Shown here: positions 46,101 through 59,884 of the stretch, one piece after another
Numbering within the stretch: position 1 is the first letter of the stretch
How the letters are laid out: each line of letters opens with the position of its first letter
Assembly (NCBI RefSeq): GCF_041146395.1
Contig: NC_090984.1
Span: forward strand, 79,433,114-79,497,113
DNA from: Eulemur rufifrons
Taxonomy: Eukaryota > Chordata > Mammalia > Primates > Lemuridae
Reading direction: 5' to 3'
DNA length: 64,000 nt
Program-made: the position numbers and the translations under genes
The notes under the pieces: model-generated
The model's database searches: none
Seen by the model: the letters and a program-made list of their open reading frames with translations, nothing else
Told to the model about the DNA's origin: nothing

Positions 46101-48420
46101 AACATCTTATTGATCCAATAAAAAAACATGGCTAAACCAATCAAGAAACTGATTCCTCCCTCTAATTAGAGGAACCACAAAGACCCAAGGTAAAGGGTAT
46201 GGATGTAGAGCAGGGTGAAAAATCAGGGCCAATTTAATCCACAAAAAAGACACAGTCAAACAAATGCAAATTACCAAATGAAGTATGTACAAATGCATTA
46301 TTAAAAGCAAAATTAAATGTATGTTTCCCCTCCAGCTGGTGGCCCTGAATTTATAGAGCACATCTGTGAACCTGGGCATTCTATGTGCAAATGTGATATA
46401 AATATTAGCACAAAAAATTAACAAGGAATAACTGTCTTACATTCTGTCTACCTTGAAGTATGGAGGTTCCTGTGAGTCTTCCATTGCTATAGCAGATGGG
46501 GGTTTCCAAGAATTTTGTCACTCAGAGTAACTGTGCACAAGCACCCCATTGATTAGTTAATCACACTAGTCAACCATCATACCAGTTGGAATAATGGAAA
46601 AGAATAAGTACTAGAATATATTCATACCATTGTAAGAGATAATTGAGAGTTTGTAATAAAGTGAAAATTTTCCAGAAAGACAATCAGAACTACAGCTAAC
46701 TTCTTTGTAAGAAGTAAAAAGCTTTTCTTTAAATCACCCAGCAGTATTGACAGCTCAGCATAAATATTCCATATAGCCCTGCCATCAAGGGATTTCACTG
46801 GTCTACTTTCCCAATATATGATCTTGCCCTAAAGATCAGATGACTACGCGACAAAAGAAGTATATAGCTTCTTGCTGTGTGTTCAAAAGATATTAATATA
46901 TGGCACTAACTCTAAGCATTTAATCAAAGCTTATAGACCACTCCTTGGGAGAATGGCAGATTTAATTGGTTAATCCATGAAGAAAAGACTTTTGAAAAGA
47001 GGTCAAGTGACTGTGGAAGAATTTAAGAACTGTAGGATCTAGAATTGGAAATTCCTTCAAAGGTGCAACTGTTACAAATTATACCAGCTGTTAACACTGA
47101 AGAGAAATGCTACTATGCAAATCATGAATTAATCTGAAGAGGAAACCTGGGGGCTGCTATTATCCACTGTTACCTTCTCTCTGTAAAAAACTTAAAAATA
47201 AGCAAAAGCTTGTTACAGTACTCAAATGTGTCACATTACTGTTTAAATTCATCAGAGACAGATGGCTAATTTGACTAAACCAACCTTTGTTTACACTGGA
47301 ACTGATCCATTGATCCTGTGCCAAAGAATTGTGGTTTAAACTTCCCCCTACTTCAGCTACCACATTAATTCCAGGGTTCACTGCATCTCAAAAGAACAAG
47401 ATTAAGATTTCAACATATTCCTTAGAGATTAAAAAAACTGGATGAGTTCATGCTAATAAATATTTAGAAACCAGACTTCCCAAGGACAACATAATGAATA
47501 ATAACCATGTACAGCACAGGTGGGCAGTTTTGTATCCTAATGTATTATTTATATGATAACAAAAAATATTGTTAAATGAAAAGTAATGTTACCAGCACTG
47601 ATGTTTAAGACAATACAGATTCAGATAAATAGATCCTGTTTTTTTCCATTTGCAATTTAAATTACAATTGCCAGACTCTTTTAAGTCCTCATTATTTAAA
47701 AGAGGCAGTAGTTAAACAAATGTATGATGTTTTGAATCTCTGGTAGCACATTTTAACCAGATGCAAATGTATGTCCTGTGTATATATGGCTGAGTGATGA
47801 AATAAGATTGAGAGCTCTTCCTGCACCAATGTTTTATTAAAGTTTGACTGCATAATTGACATGCTATTTCAAATTTGTGAGTTAATTTTTTTTCTACAAT
47901 TAGCAGAATCTGATCAGTAAATTATTCCATGAGTGTTAAGTGAGGATCAAAAAAAAAAAAAGAAGTTGACTTCATTATTCAACTACCAGGTGATTTTCAG
48001 TAAATTATTGCTCTAGAACAGTAAATGGCAGGTCAAATAGTTTCATTCTTGTAATAAGACTAAGTGTTCTCAGAAAATATCTTTTGTGTTGAGTTTTAGT
48101 GCTATACACAAAGATAACAATACACCACCTCTTGACCAGGAACTCCTTAATGGCAGGGGTTTTCTCACACTCAAAACATCTCTAACTCTCCCTGACAGAC
48201 ACACTTGACATTTCTATACATTTTACTCTGTTATTTCCATCATAAGTCTTATCACATCATGATGTGATTATGTGTGTATGTTTCTCTCTCTCTCTCTTTC
48301 TCTCTCTCACTACCTCACCCCATTGGACCCTAAGTTGTTTGAAAAGTAAAAATCCTCCTGTCTACCCTATGTGACTAGCATAGCAATTATCTGGGTGCCA
48401 GCACTTAATTAGTGATATAC
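46096..48420. other. 2.3 kb mostly single-copy; candidate conserved non-coding DNA
   Basis: No repeats other than an A12 run at 47949-47960 and (TC)n at 48282-48308. It contains an exact ATGCAAAT octamer (POU-type site) at 47115-47122 and an 18-bp palindrome at 48251-48268. 46730-47400 has less simple sequence than its neighbours, which is why I flag it. Confidence 0.35.
48251..48268. repeat. 18-bp perfect palindrome
   Basis: ATCACATCATGATGTGAT is its own reverse complement. Its role is unknown; it could be chance. Confidence 0.9.
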
Positions 48421-48500
48421 ATATCACTATATGATATATTCTTTCTATATGTATACACACACAGATATATGTACACATATGTGTATATATGTATATAAAG
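48420..48500. repeat. TATA/CACA-rich simple sequence
   Basis: Alternating purine-pyrimidine stretch (TATACACACACAGATATATG and neighbours). Confidence 0.85.
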
Positions 48501-48559
48501 AGAACTTAATTGGTGTGCACGATCTATCTGTTTCCTCCTCTCTATCTATACAAATATAA

Positions 48560-49250
48560 ATATAATGAGAACTCCAAAGAAAACTCCAGGACTGAGGGAG
48601 AGTACCCAAGAAGGAATAAACTGGATTGGTGGGGAGACCCCTGAATCTTAGACACCAAGTCTAGGATTCAGACTTTATTAGAGGAGGTATGGTTGCAGCC
48701 CAGTGGATAATGGAGAAGTCTGCTGAGTTTCCAGACTAGAACTGGTCCAAGGTTGCTAGGCAAGCAGGAAACATCCCTCAAGGTACAGGTAGGTGAAGGC
48801 ATGTTGGTGCACACACAAATGGAACTGGGGCATTAGAACCTGCTCACCAGCAGAGCAGCAGGAGAGCAGCTATACATGGTGTCCCATTGGGAGAGCCACA
48901 CATGGCAAGGTGGAGCACTGGACTGCATGCTCTGGGTAGAAGGTAGAAACAGAGTGTCACTGGATGTTCCCACATAGGCATTCTTGCAATAGAACCAAGA
49001 AGCAAAACTGAATCACAGCAGAACAAGGAAGAGAACGCTCTTTCACCCGCAGTGTTGCTTTAGTGCCCTCTTCCAGCAAAGCTTAATTTCAAGATCATTG
49101 TAAAAGGAAAAATGCTTAGAGGGTCTAACTTCATTATAGCAGAGCAATTAATGAAGGGTAGCTTTGGAGTTGAGAGTCAATGAATCCATAATTAGAACAT
49201 CACTCAACAATCAAGAGGAATTTATCCAAAACAAAGACCTCATATTAGGA
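48560..49250. mobile_element. Probable old interspersed repeat, unclassified
   Basis: It is GC-richer than its flanks. TTCCAGCAAAGCTTAATTTC, AAAAGGAAAAATGCTTAGAGGGTC, TATAGCAGAGCAATTAATGAAGGGTAG and TTTGGAGTTGAGAGTCAATGAAT resemble blocks that I associate with old L1 or LTR sequence, but the assignment is uncertain. Confidence 0.35.
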
Positions 49251-49514
49251 CCTGTTCATTCCTATTCTCTTCTCTTTTGGTCCTATTTGCATCCTTTCTT
49301 CCAAGCAATTTATTACAATAAAGTATGGATAGTTTAAAGAGCACAGGTGGCCCTTATTAGTATCTGAGAGAATTAGGGGATAGATAGATAAGGTAAATCA
49401 TATCCAGCTTCATGACATACCGTGGAGCATGTTGGCATAAGCTCACTTCCTTTATGGCCTAATATTTATGGTCATATAATTCATATTCAGAGTGAAAGTT
49501 GAAGAGCTAGCAAT

Positions 49515-49997
49515 CATCTACAAGGCATTCCAGATGTGGACCCTTGTTACTGCTCTCACTGGTTCACTCCATTGCCCCCCACACTGACCTCTTTAAGGTT
49601 CCTCTAACACACTAGCAAATCCATTCAGGACATTTGCCCTTGATTTTTCCCTCTACCAGGAACACTCTTCCCTTAGAGAGCCACAGGGATTGTCCACTCA
49701 TTCTCTTCAGGTTCTGACTCAAATGCCACCTTCACAATACGACTTTTCGTAACTACCCTACTGAAAATAGCAACCTACTGATGCTTCATGTCCCTTTTCC
49801 TGCTTTATTTTTCTCCATAGCATTTATCACCAACACACTATATATTTTATTTCATTATTTTGCTCATTATCTGCCACACACATAAGAATATAATCTCCAT
49901 GAAGGCATTTTTCTTTTTTCTTCCCTGCATTATATTTTAGGTCTAGAACAGTGTCTGATACTTATTAGGTTATCAATAAATATATGTGGAATGACTC
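49515..49997 (+). mobile_element. L2 LINE, 3' half and 3' end
   Basis: CTACCAGGAACACTCTTCCC, TCAGGTTCTGACTCAAATGCCACCTTC, CCTGCTTTATTTTTCTCCATAGCATTTATCACC, TAATCTCCATGAAGGCA and AGAACAGTGTCTGATACTTATTAGG, then TCAATAAATAT: the complete L2 3' block order. Confidence 0.88.
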
Positions 49998-52900
49998 ATC
50001 TTACAATCTAGGATCATATTGTTGCTTGCTCTTTAATTCAGATGTTACTCCTACCGATACCAAGCAGGTAGTATAAATGACTGAAGCAGGCCAGAGTGAG
50101 TCCCTGGGTGAAACAGAATGCATGTCCTGTCTGAATGGAGTAGCAAATCATCATCTCTATTGAAAATCATTTTCACATAGGAATAAGGAACAAGTCTTAT
50201 CATTTTCAGACTTTTCAAAAGAGGTAGGAAATAAGGTCTTTGGGGTATACTCTTCTAGTTTGTAAATGCAGGTACTAATTCGATTTAAGAACAAGAAGAA
50301 TCCAAGCATAAAACCAAAACACTTGGCAAGACAAACACAATACACCTGGATGCAGGATGCAGTCACAGCATCTAGGAGGTCACACAATTTTCCCTCACTG
50401 GTATTTTAGGAAAATTCCTTGTTTGGTTTCTAAGTCCACTCTTCCTGTACTGATGCTCAAACTCTTAAATGTTTTAGTTCTCTGTCTTACCAAATAAGCT
50501 TTGTCCCCATAAAGGCATCATCAACTCTTCCCCCTCCCTCTTTATATCATTTGTTCTTTCAAGCTTTTTTGCCATTAATCCCCACACAGTAAATTCTCAG
50601 AAGCATCTGCTTTGAAATCAGGGAGGAAAAGGAGAAAAGAGGAAGTGAAATATAGTTGTACCTTTCAATTGCTGTGAGAGCTTGGATAAAGTTCTACTTC
50701 TAAATTTCTACAATTTATCTTGAATAAACTTCTACATCTACCTCTAATTTTCTCACAGCATTTTCATAGTTTCCCTGGAAACCCATTCCATTTTGCTCTC
50801 TTCCTAAGCCTTGCCATCACTTCCCAATATTATCCTTGGGTTGTCCTCCAAGCCTCTGGCTGTTCCTCCCCTCAGTAACCTCAATCCATCTCTGCTGAAT
50901 AGGGAGAATCACACAAGGCTCCTTTGTCTTTTTAAAAAATTAAAATACTGGTGCTATAACTCTATTTTACTACATAATATTCCGGATTACTGACCTGCTC
51001 TCTCAACTCATTATAATCTACTTTCCTCAGCCTAACAAAAGGAAGACAGAGAGAGGGCAGCGAGAGAGAGAGAGAGAGAGAGAGAGAAACAGAGAGATAG
51101 AAAAAACAGAAAGACACAGAGACAAAAAGAATAAGAAAGGAATAAGCAACAAGTAATTATTTTGCTACAAAGTATCCCGTGTTGGAGGCAAAAGAATGAA
51201 TTATACAGCCTAAAGCACCACCTGTGTTCCACGGTTCTGTCACTACATGGTCATAATAATAATTAAGACAGGCAAGAGGATTTTATAGAAAGACAAAATA
51301 TTTATTTTTTAAAAAGTAGTTGTTAATAAAAGGGATTTCCTACTCACAATCTCTTCTGTTAGTATGCCTTTAAGAGACATTTTAAAACTCATGTTTATTT
51401 CTGAAAAGATCTGTAGTTAGCAAACTTTTTGTGAGTTTTGTAAAAACCCCTTAGTCTGCTGGCACACAATCAAAGTCAGAGGTTCATTAGGACTGGTTTA
51501 GTTGATGTTCTTTCATCTTTCCTGTAACCCTGTTAATATTTCATATTCTTACTGGTAAAGTCAGAGTCAAGACTGTTAGTATAGCCTGTAGACTATACTC
51601 TAATATAGTTTAAAGAGAGACAGCACTTAAAATCATTCCTAGGCTGAAGACATAATAATATCATTTAAGTTTTGTTTAACATTGGTAAATTTGTGTTAAT
51701 AAGAAAAGCTTTAAGAAAAGTTGCTATCTAACCACAAGTCTACTGGAGTAAAAATAAATCAATTAAATCAGACTTCAAAGAATTTCTGAGACAAAATTTC
51801 TAAAATCCGGTTATAAAAATGCTACTTTATTCTTCTTATATATCTATTTTTAGTACTATTTTATTTTCAATTGATAAACAATAACTGTTTCTTATATTTT
51901 GTAGCATCAACTAATTTCTGGATATTGACAAGTGGTTAATGCAAAGATGTAGCATGCATTGTGTTGAATTAGAAAATAGATCTATTGAAGCATTTTATTT
52001 TTCAGGGAATAAAGAATAATGATGCACACTATTGAAAGCATGGGAAATATAAAACATAAAAGATGCAGAAAATAATCATTGCAATTACGAAAGTGTGACA
52101 AACCACTTCAGGCACAAAGCTCACTATCTCATGGTGGCTATAATTTACCCTTAGTGCCTTAGGATGATCAAACAAAGAGTAACACTAACCCTGAAACAAG
52201 TAAATAGTTGGTTACATTGTTAATACTTTAAGAGTGTTAAGGACCTAGGCATCATCTAAAGCGGTGAACTGAATATAACTTCTGGGCAGGTGACACCATC
52301 AATTTCCCAGTTTTTCCCCATGGTTAATAAGTTAATGACCCTTGTCTCTTGCCACTTCAAATGAATTTACTCAGATAATTCAAAAATATCTTGTGTTCGC
52401 TCATGCACTCTGTTAGAGTTTTAGTCATAAATCATCTAATCTAGCCACCAGACTCTATAAATATCTATAAATCATGCAGGGAGATGTGTTTGAAAGATGC
52501 TAAGAGATTAAGCACTAAAATATCATTCAGCAAAGTGAATACTGCAGAACATTAGTCCAGTGAGATTTCTACAATGAAAAAATGGAGAGGGTCAGTTTCT
52601 TAACCCTCTCTGTGAGAGTCTAGAGTTCAAAGTCCATTAACATGTAAAAGCTATGAGAAAATGTGTCCTAAACAAACTTAATTAACTTTGTTTGTCTAGT
52701 GTCTTCCCATTACATTTACAATGAACCATTTAGTCAAACTTCTTTACTCTTCCTCAGAAATATCTTGAAGTTTTGAGATTGGTTCATATAAAGTTCTAAT
52801 ACTACATATACTAAAAAGAATTAAAGACAATGCCCATACATTTGAAATATAAAGACTATAGAAAGTATGTCAGGGACTAAATGCTGGGGTTAATATCACC

Positions 52901-54634
52901 ATGAGAAAATAACAGTTATTCAAAATCTAATTGTGTTCAGGCTTAACCAGTTATAAAACTAAGCATTTAAGCTCCTTTGACTTTTACAAAACCATTAGGA
53001 GGTTAGGTACTTTTATTAACTTGCTTTCCTGAAGTAAAATGTACAGTTTGCATATTTCGAACATCTAGCCATGGGCTAACAACTATAATAAAATATATGC
53101 TTCCCAGACTGCATGTGTTTTTTAGTTGCTGGGAAAAATCAGTGTGAAGTAATCACTGCTCTTCAAATCCAATTCTGAATGAATGTGTAAACTGGATATG
53201 TCAATCCTATGTCTGCCAAGCCTAATATACCCCACCAGCAAACATGCTTCCTTGTAGGATAGTGCTACACTGTTTTGTTTCTTTGTGTTTGCTTTGTTTT
53301 TAAAGCTCCTGGTTGGTTTATTTGTTGTACAGAATGGTGGTCACTGATCAGTCCAGAAGTGTGCACCATATCACAGGTCAATAGGCTAAGGACGTCTGTG
53401 AAGTGCTGGGCTATGAGGACGCTGTCTTCCCACCAGAGGTGATACTAATTAGCAAAATCAATCACATCAGTTCTTCCAGCCAATCCGTACTGAATAATAC
53501 AAAGAAGATGATCTAATGGAACCCAGTCTTTAGGAATAAATAAAGATAACGTGAGAGTGACATCACAGGGCCAGGACGAAAGAGCCGACTCCCAGACTTT
53601 AGATCACTAGAGATGCTGCAGGTTCAGACTGGGTTTAGTTTTAAAAGTAAACCAACCTTTTTCTACATTTCATCTAAGTTGCCAACAAAATGAGAGAGGT
53701 CAGTAAATAATCATCTATATTATCTGTGCAAACTAAAATTGATTTCACTTTTTCAAGAAAAGAATCATTTTCATTATTCAACTATTCAACACCAAGTTCA
53801 ATATTTAAATGAAAAATCCTGGCCTTGTATTGATATTGTAAAAATCTGTCAAGTTCTGTGACAAATGAGTTTCATATCTATGAATTAATTCTAAGTCACT
53901 GTTGGCTGTGTTTAATATTTGTGCAAATAAAAGAACAAAATAGAAAGGCTAATGCCACTAAAAGCTGATGGCTAAGCTCTCAATGTATTTAAGTGTCCAC
54001 ATTTAATGGTTGAGAAGCAGTTTAAGCTGCACACTATAAAATCCATTAACATACACTTTTACTTGAAGAGGAAATCTCCATTTTTTGGCTAGATAGACTC
54101 AATATTTGGTTTGAAAATATCTCATGTTTCTGTAGACCAGGAAAGATTAGAGAGAGGGTCAGGGATCATGTGAGTAGTGTAGGATATACTTTATTTTTCA
54201 AAAAGGAATATGTTCATGATTTGGTATACATTGTAAATAAGAATAAAAGCTATAGATTAAAGGTCTGTACATACCAAAGCAATGGAAAACTATGCAGGGT
54301 GCTACTTATAATGTATTATTTACACAAGTGACTTTCTGCCAACAAAGCTCTCTTCTCTAAAATACATTTCAACTCTGTGGTGTCAATCAATGACATTTAA
54401 GAACTTTGTCATGGTCAAAGGTAAAAAGAAAACCTGCATTAAATATTTAATAATGATAAGAAAAAGAAAACAGCACCAGCCTCAGGTACAACAGTGTGTT
54501 ACAAACAAATAAAATAAGGGGGTAGTGTAGGAGCTTAAAAGCAATGCCTATCAGGTTCACTGGAAACAATTAAAAGTAGTGTGAGTTTGTTGAGATGCTT
54601 GTCTGGCATCAATGTAGCCCAGTTTATGAATAGG
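49998..54634. other. 4.6 kb without genes or recognised repeats
   Basis: Apart from (GA)n at 51062-51088 I see only AT-rich unassigned sequence. 53330-53650 is relatively free of simple sequence and contains CTAATTAGC-type and TGACATCA words, making it a weak candidate for conserved non-coding DNA. ORFs at 50157-50387, 50811-50993 and 51032-51232 have no domain; the last is a by-product of the GA run. Confidence 0.4.
51062..51088. repeat. (GA)n microsatellite
   Basis: About 13 GA units within a longer GA-rich tract. Confidence 0.97.
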
Positions 54635-55050
54635 CTGTGTGTCAAGTGTTCATCTCAGTACACAAGGCTGTGCTTGACATTTTGGGAGAAAAGTTAGATG
54701 TTTAAAACAGAATCCCTGCCGTTTAAATGACTTGTATGATGGTGGAATAGGGAAGAGTGTACTGTGTTTAGGAGAAAAACAAAACTATTACTCTAAATAG
54801 TATATTAACCTGCTGAAATAAATATAAACAGAATTTTATGATTATTCAAAAGAGGAGCAGTTACAGACAGTGGAGAAAAATATTTTATATAGAAGGTTCC
54901 TTTAACACAAACTTAGAAACATGGTTTATTCAGGGCAATAGAGTTTAATAGGCATGAAAATCTAGCAAATACAAGAAATGGAAACTGATAAGACATAGTC
55001 TGAGGGCAGCATGTAACTAGGTATGTTGGAAAGAAAGGAGATCTGCCACA
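54635..55050 (-). mobile_element. Possible L2 fragment, reversed
   Basis: TGTGCTTGACATTTTGGGAG, AAACAGAATCCCTGCCGTTTAAATGACTTGTATGATGG and later CACAAACTTAGAAACATGG roughly follow a reversed L2. Weak. Confidence 0.4.
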
Positions 55051-55554
55051 AAGCAGTAAAGGATATCAGGTGGTTGCAATGAGGAAGGCTTAGAGGATGT
55101 AATTACTCATCAATCAATAATGTGGACTGATTTTTGTAATATTCACACAAATGTATGGTTGCCCACAGAATCTATTTAAGTCATAATATTATTGAGGTAG
55201 GCTACAATATTCATTGAATATTGAAATATGGAAAGAACCATCATATTTCTATAGAAACAAATTCAAGACCCCTATTTAGACCATGAGGAACTTATTCCAT
55301 ATAAATGTAGAACTTTTCCTTTGCCTCAAAGTCCAAAAGGACAATAAAAATTCCCCAAAGTAAGCCACATACGGAAACCCCTTTGGTTTTGACAAGAGAC
55401 CTGGCCATCAATGACAGTGGTGGGAACTCTAGAAATGGGGGCTGAGTGTCTGGGATTTCACATTACTTTAATACCTCAGGAGTATTTCTTGGTCCTCTAG
55501 TTCCTGGGTTATTCCCTTTCTTTTCCTCAGTGGATGTCCAGAAAGTCAGGGAGT

Positions 55555-55638
55555 TGAATCTTGTTAACTTTAGAGCCCAGTGCCTAGAACAGTACCTGAT
55601 TCATTTTAGGCACCAAGCAAATCAAATGAATTAATGTT
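55555..55638 (+). mobile_element. L2 LINE 3' end fragment
   Basis: CCCAGTGCCTAGAACAGTACCTGATTCATTTTAGGCACCAAGCAAATCAAATGAAT is an L2 terminus. Confidence 0.6.
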
Positions 55639-55769
55639 AAAGTTCTCACTAACTTTTATTTTAACTAAAGTTATTTATCCTCCATGATTCACAAGAGAAC
55701 CAAATGGGCTGTTTCCACAAATTCTCCCAACGTATATTTTCCTGAAGCACATTACTTAGGCCCCTTTAA

Positions 55770-56265
55770 GTTTTATTTTTTAATATTTTTTAAATTACAG
55801 AATATTACGGGGGTGTTAATGCTTCGGTTACATGAATTGCCTTTGCACCACCTGAGTCAGAGCTACAAACGTGCCCATACCCCAGAGAGCAAACCCTGAA
55901 CCCATTAGGTTTGAATTTACCCACCCCCTCCTCCCCTCTCCCATCTGCCCAATACCTGATGAATGTTACTTCCCATATGCGCATGTAAGTGTTGATCAAT
56001 TAGTACCAATTTAATGGTGAGTACATGTGGTGTTTGTTTTTCCATTCTTGTGATACTTCACTTAGAAGAATGGACTCAAGCTCCATCCAGTATAATACAA
56101 GAGGAGCTAGATCACCATTTTTTATGGCTGAGTAGTACTCCATGGTATACATATACCACATTTTATTAATCCACTTATGTACTGATGGGCATTTGGGTTG
56201 TATCCATATCTTTGTGACTGTGAATTGTGCTGCTATACACATTCAAGTGTAGATGTCTTTTTATA
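55770..56265 (-). mobile_element. L1 3' end, 5'-truncated, lemur-type
   Basis: About 500 bp reading right to left. The last ~80 codons of ORF2 remain open on the minus strand (56242-56000, containing KMWYMYTMEYYSAIKNGDLA), followed by the 3' UTR and a degenerate A-rich tail (T-rich on +, 55770-55797). The end motif matches that of the full-length element at 1294-7786, so both belong to related subfamilies. The intact C-terminal reading frame suggests a fairly recent insertion; 5' truncation leaves it immobile. Confidence 0.92.
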
Positions 56266-56269
56266 GTTA

Positions 56270-56889
56270 ATTTAATTTTACTAAAAGGAAATCTAAAATA
56301 AAACAGCTCCATTTTAGTTCTAACAATTTTTTCTTTATTGATGAAACTGTGAATGCAAGATCATAACATAAATTTTTTGTAGTGGGCCTTTGTACACTAG
56401 AGATTGAATTAAGACTCAGCCAAACATAAGAGAAATACTGCATTCACTATGGTCTAGGCATTTCATCACAGAAGAAGAGAAGAGCAATAATAAAAGGCAG
56501 TAGATAACAGGGGCAGAATTATAGCCATCAATTGCCACATCCATTAATTACAGACTGTGAAACATTGAAACATGGTCCCTTGATTTTTCATCCTGCACCT
56601 CCACTTTGTGTCACTATTGTGCCCAACAGAATCAACAACTGAATGCGGAGACACTGGGAGTTTGCTCTATTTAACTTCCTCAACTTCCCCAGGTGTTTAT
56701 GTGGTTCCACCAAGGATTTGGTCTGACCAAAATACAAAGTGGGGAGAGAATGACTTGGGAATCAGTGATGTCAAGTAAGGGTGGCACTAAGAGATGAATG
56801 GGTTGTAGCTATGAGAGCAGCTTGACATTCCCAGGTTTATCAAGGTAAAAGCAAGAATGTTACTACTTTATGGAATTCTTTCAAAGCTA
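56270..56889. other. Unassigned sequence
   Basis: No gene. 56560-56830 is somewhat GC-richer and may be an unrecognised old repeat. Confidence 0.35.
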
Positions 56890-56894
56890 TGTTA

Positions 56895-57135
56895 AACACA
56901 GAGATTCTTGAGTAAGAAGTCTTGTATCCAAAATCTGCCTCTGTGCTAACTCTTGGCGGACCATGAGCAAGTTACTTAAATTCTGTAAGCATCAGTTGAG
57001 CATTTTGTAAATAGATATAAATTATATCCCTCACTTTAGATGTGGGTGTTATTATTAAATATGATTAATCTAAAATACTTAGCACTGAAGAGGTAATGCA
57101 CTAACCACTGAGTGTTACATATTGTTGTTATTATT
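56895..57135 (+). mobile_element. MIR SINE
   Basis: ACTCTTGGCGGACCATGAGCAAGTTACTTAAATTCTGTAAGCATCAGTTG is the MIR core, followed by AATAGATATAAATTATATCCC and TTAGCACTGAAGAGGTAATGCACTAACC in the expected order. Confidence 0.78.
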
Positions 57136-58289
57136 GCCCATTAATACAAATATATAATCATTCCATGCTTGAAACTGAGAAAAAAACTTTACATTTTTAT
57201 ATGAAGATTCATGTCTGAGAGTAAAATTTAACCTTATGTATTATATCTTATGTATGACAGACTCTTAATAAAAACATATTTATATATTCACTTAAAATGA
57301 TGAGAAAACTGGTTAAATAATATGATGGACCAATAATTTTTGTTCTAATTGTTGATTACCAAGCAAATCCCTAAATCCAAGGTCAGAAATTTTTATCTGT
57401 CTTAAAGTAAGTGTGAACAAAGCAAGCACCAGGTTTTAAAGCAAAACATTCACTTGCTTTATGTTACATATATGCATGATATCAATAGCTCTAAAGGTCT
57501 AAGATCTACAAGAATGGTTATACTTTTAGAAAATTCTGCTTAATTCCCATTTTGGATATATAGAATAAAAACTGTTAATAGTGGTACAAATTTTATAAAA
57601 CTATATTACATATTCATAACTGTAGCAGCAATGCAATAATTTATATCTTATTAACCATATTTAATTGCTAAATAAATTAATTTAAATTCATATTACATAT
57701 CCACACATATACACATTCATAGTCCCTAAAATAATATAATAATATAGTGCCAACAATATTTCCTCATTTTCTTGAATAACAATGTCTTCAGTTTCAAAGG
57801 AGCAAGGTACTTTTTAAATAAGTTTTGAACAAGATTATTTTACACTTTAAAATGCTGTCAAATGTAATTCTTTGCAGAAGCTAAATGTAAAGGTACTGCT
57901 ATAATCAGTGATCTTTAAAATCAACTGTTACTACAGCCATGCTAACAATGAGATTGATTTTCACGTGCAGAATGAAAAATTAGTCTTATTACATGAGTCC
58001 TATTTTCATATATTTTTTACAATGTCTGAACTTGCTCATATTTCTAAGTAATTTAAATATTAAATATGTGTCTGTTACAGTGGACAGGAAAAATAAAGTT
58101 GTGAATAACTATCCATTTTATCACCATAAAATCTAGGTATATTCTTCCCAAACGAATAAAAAATATATATATACAACCACATTTTTAACCTTTTCCTAAT
58201 GCATTTACTTTGGGGATATAGACAAAAGTGAGAGGAAAGGCAACTGAAAAAAATTATTTGTATTAAAGAAAGAAAAGAAAAGAAAATGC
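57136..58289. other. 1.2 kb AT-rich, nothing recognised
   Basis: No gene or repeat family. An (AAAGA)-type patch lies at 58262-58285. Confidence 0.4.
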
Positions 58290-58432
58290 AGTATACCACG
58301 GTGATTATGAATGAAGGCACTGGAACTCAGTTCTCTGGATTAAAATCTAAACTCAGGCACTTACTAGCCCTGGGCCTTTGCATGCTCCTTTACTTCCCTG
58401 GTTTCCTATGTCTCATTCTATATTGTCTTTTT
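58290..58432 (+). mobile_element. MIR SINE fragment
   Basis: GTGATTATGAATGAAGGCACTGG, then ACTCAGGCACTTACTAGCCCTGGGCCTTTGCATGCTCCTTTACTTCC: MIR 5' half and core. Confidence 0.72.
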
Positions 58433-58434
58433 AA

Positions 58435-58449
58435 AAGACAGATTTTCTT
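58435..58449. repeat. Target-site duplication of the 58450 Alu
   Basis: AAGACAGATTTTCTT, identical to 58786-58800 on the other side. Confidence 0.95.
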
Positions 58450-58785
<336 letters not shown>

Positions 58786-58800
58786 AAGACAGATTTTCTT

Positions 58801-59880
58801 AAAGAGATCTTTTTATACCAACTTCATTTTGAAATAACATATTAAGTTCCCATTTTTGTTTACTATATAGACAAATAAACAGAAAGACATAGAATCAGTG
58901 CTTCTGTTCTTCCAGACCTAACCACAGCATCTCCACATTGCATGGGTATACAATATTTTCCGTTTACAACTGGCATTCTCTCAGGTATTCTCTGTAGTCT
59001 CATCCTGAGTTAATGTAGGCTTCCATTAGTCCTTTTGATATACTAAAAATATGGCTAGGAGCCTTTCAATACCACTTTCTTGGATTTCAATGAGTTTAAG
59101 TTTCTAGATATCAGTGAACAGAATATATAAAAGTAACCAGTTAATAAATATGTAATACATTTTTGCCTAGAATTAACAGAAACTAACAACCTTGGGATGT
59201 GAATTTTAGAACCAACAATCAAACTGTTGAAGCAGATGAATCAAGCTCACATAGTTCACATACTTTCAACATTCTGACAACTGTCAACCATCCAACAAGG
59301 CCTAAAGAACTAGTATGAGCTGACAAATGGGAAAACTATGAATACTTTGATCAGGCTCAGTCACCTCTCAAGAGTGAACCAGTCTTGGTTGAAATTTTCA
59401 GTTCTGATATTTTCTAATCACATTATCGGCATAGACCTAACTCACAAATCTGGCTCCGGTTAGAATGTCATGCAAACTTTTGGGGTGGAAAAGAACTGAT
59501 ATAAATAAATAGGATAATTAGATAGTTTTAATTTGATAATATCAGTAATCAATCATAATTAGAAGCAATGTATCTGTATTAAAAGAAAGTTTTAATTTTT
59601 TCACATGAAATAAAATTACCAAATTATGCTTCCTCATTTATATTTTTCATATTTTTCTATCTTAGTTTCTTCCTTTCCCTCTTCAAACATTTCAGTCCAC
59701 AAAGGACTTACCAATTTTCTCCCTTAAATTTTATTGTCCTCTCTCCTTTTATTTACAGAGAAAATTCTCAAAGGATAACTGTGTCTTATCCTGGCTCAAT
59801 CTCAGCTTTCTTTGTAATTTTCCTTTTCTCTTTATCATTCATTTAACAAAATGTCTAATAAAGACATCCTAAATAAAAGT
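58801..59880. other. 1.1 kb without genes or recognised repeats
   Basis: Unassigned AT-rich DNA. Confidence 0.4.
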
Positions 59881-59884
59881 GTTA

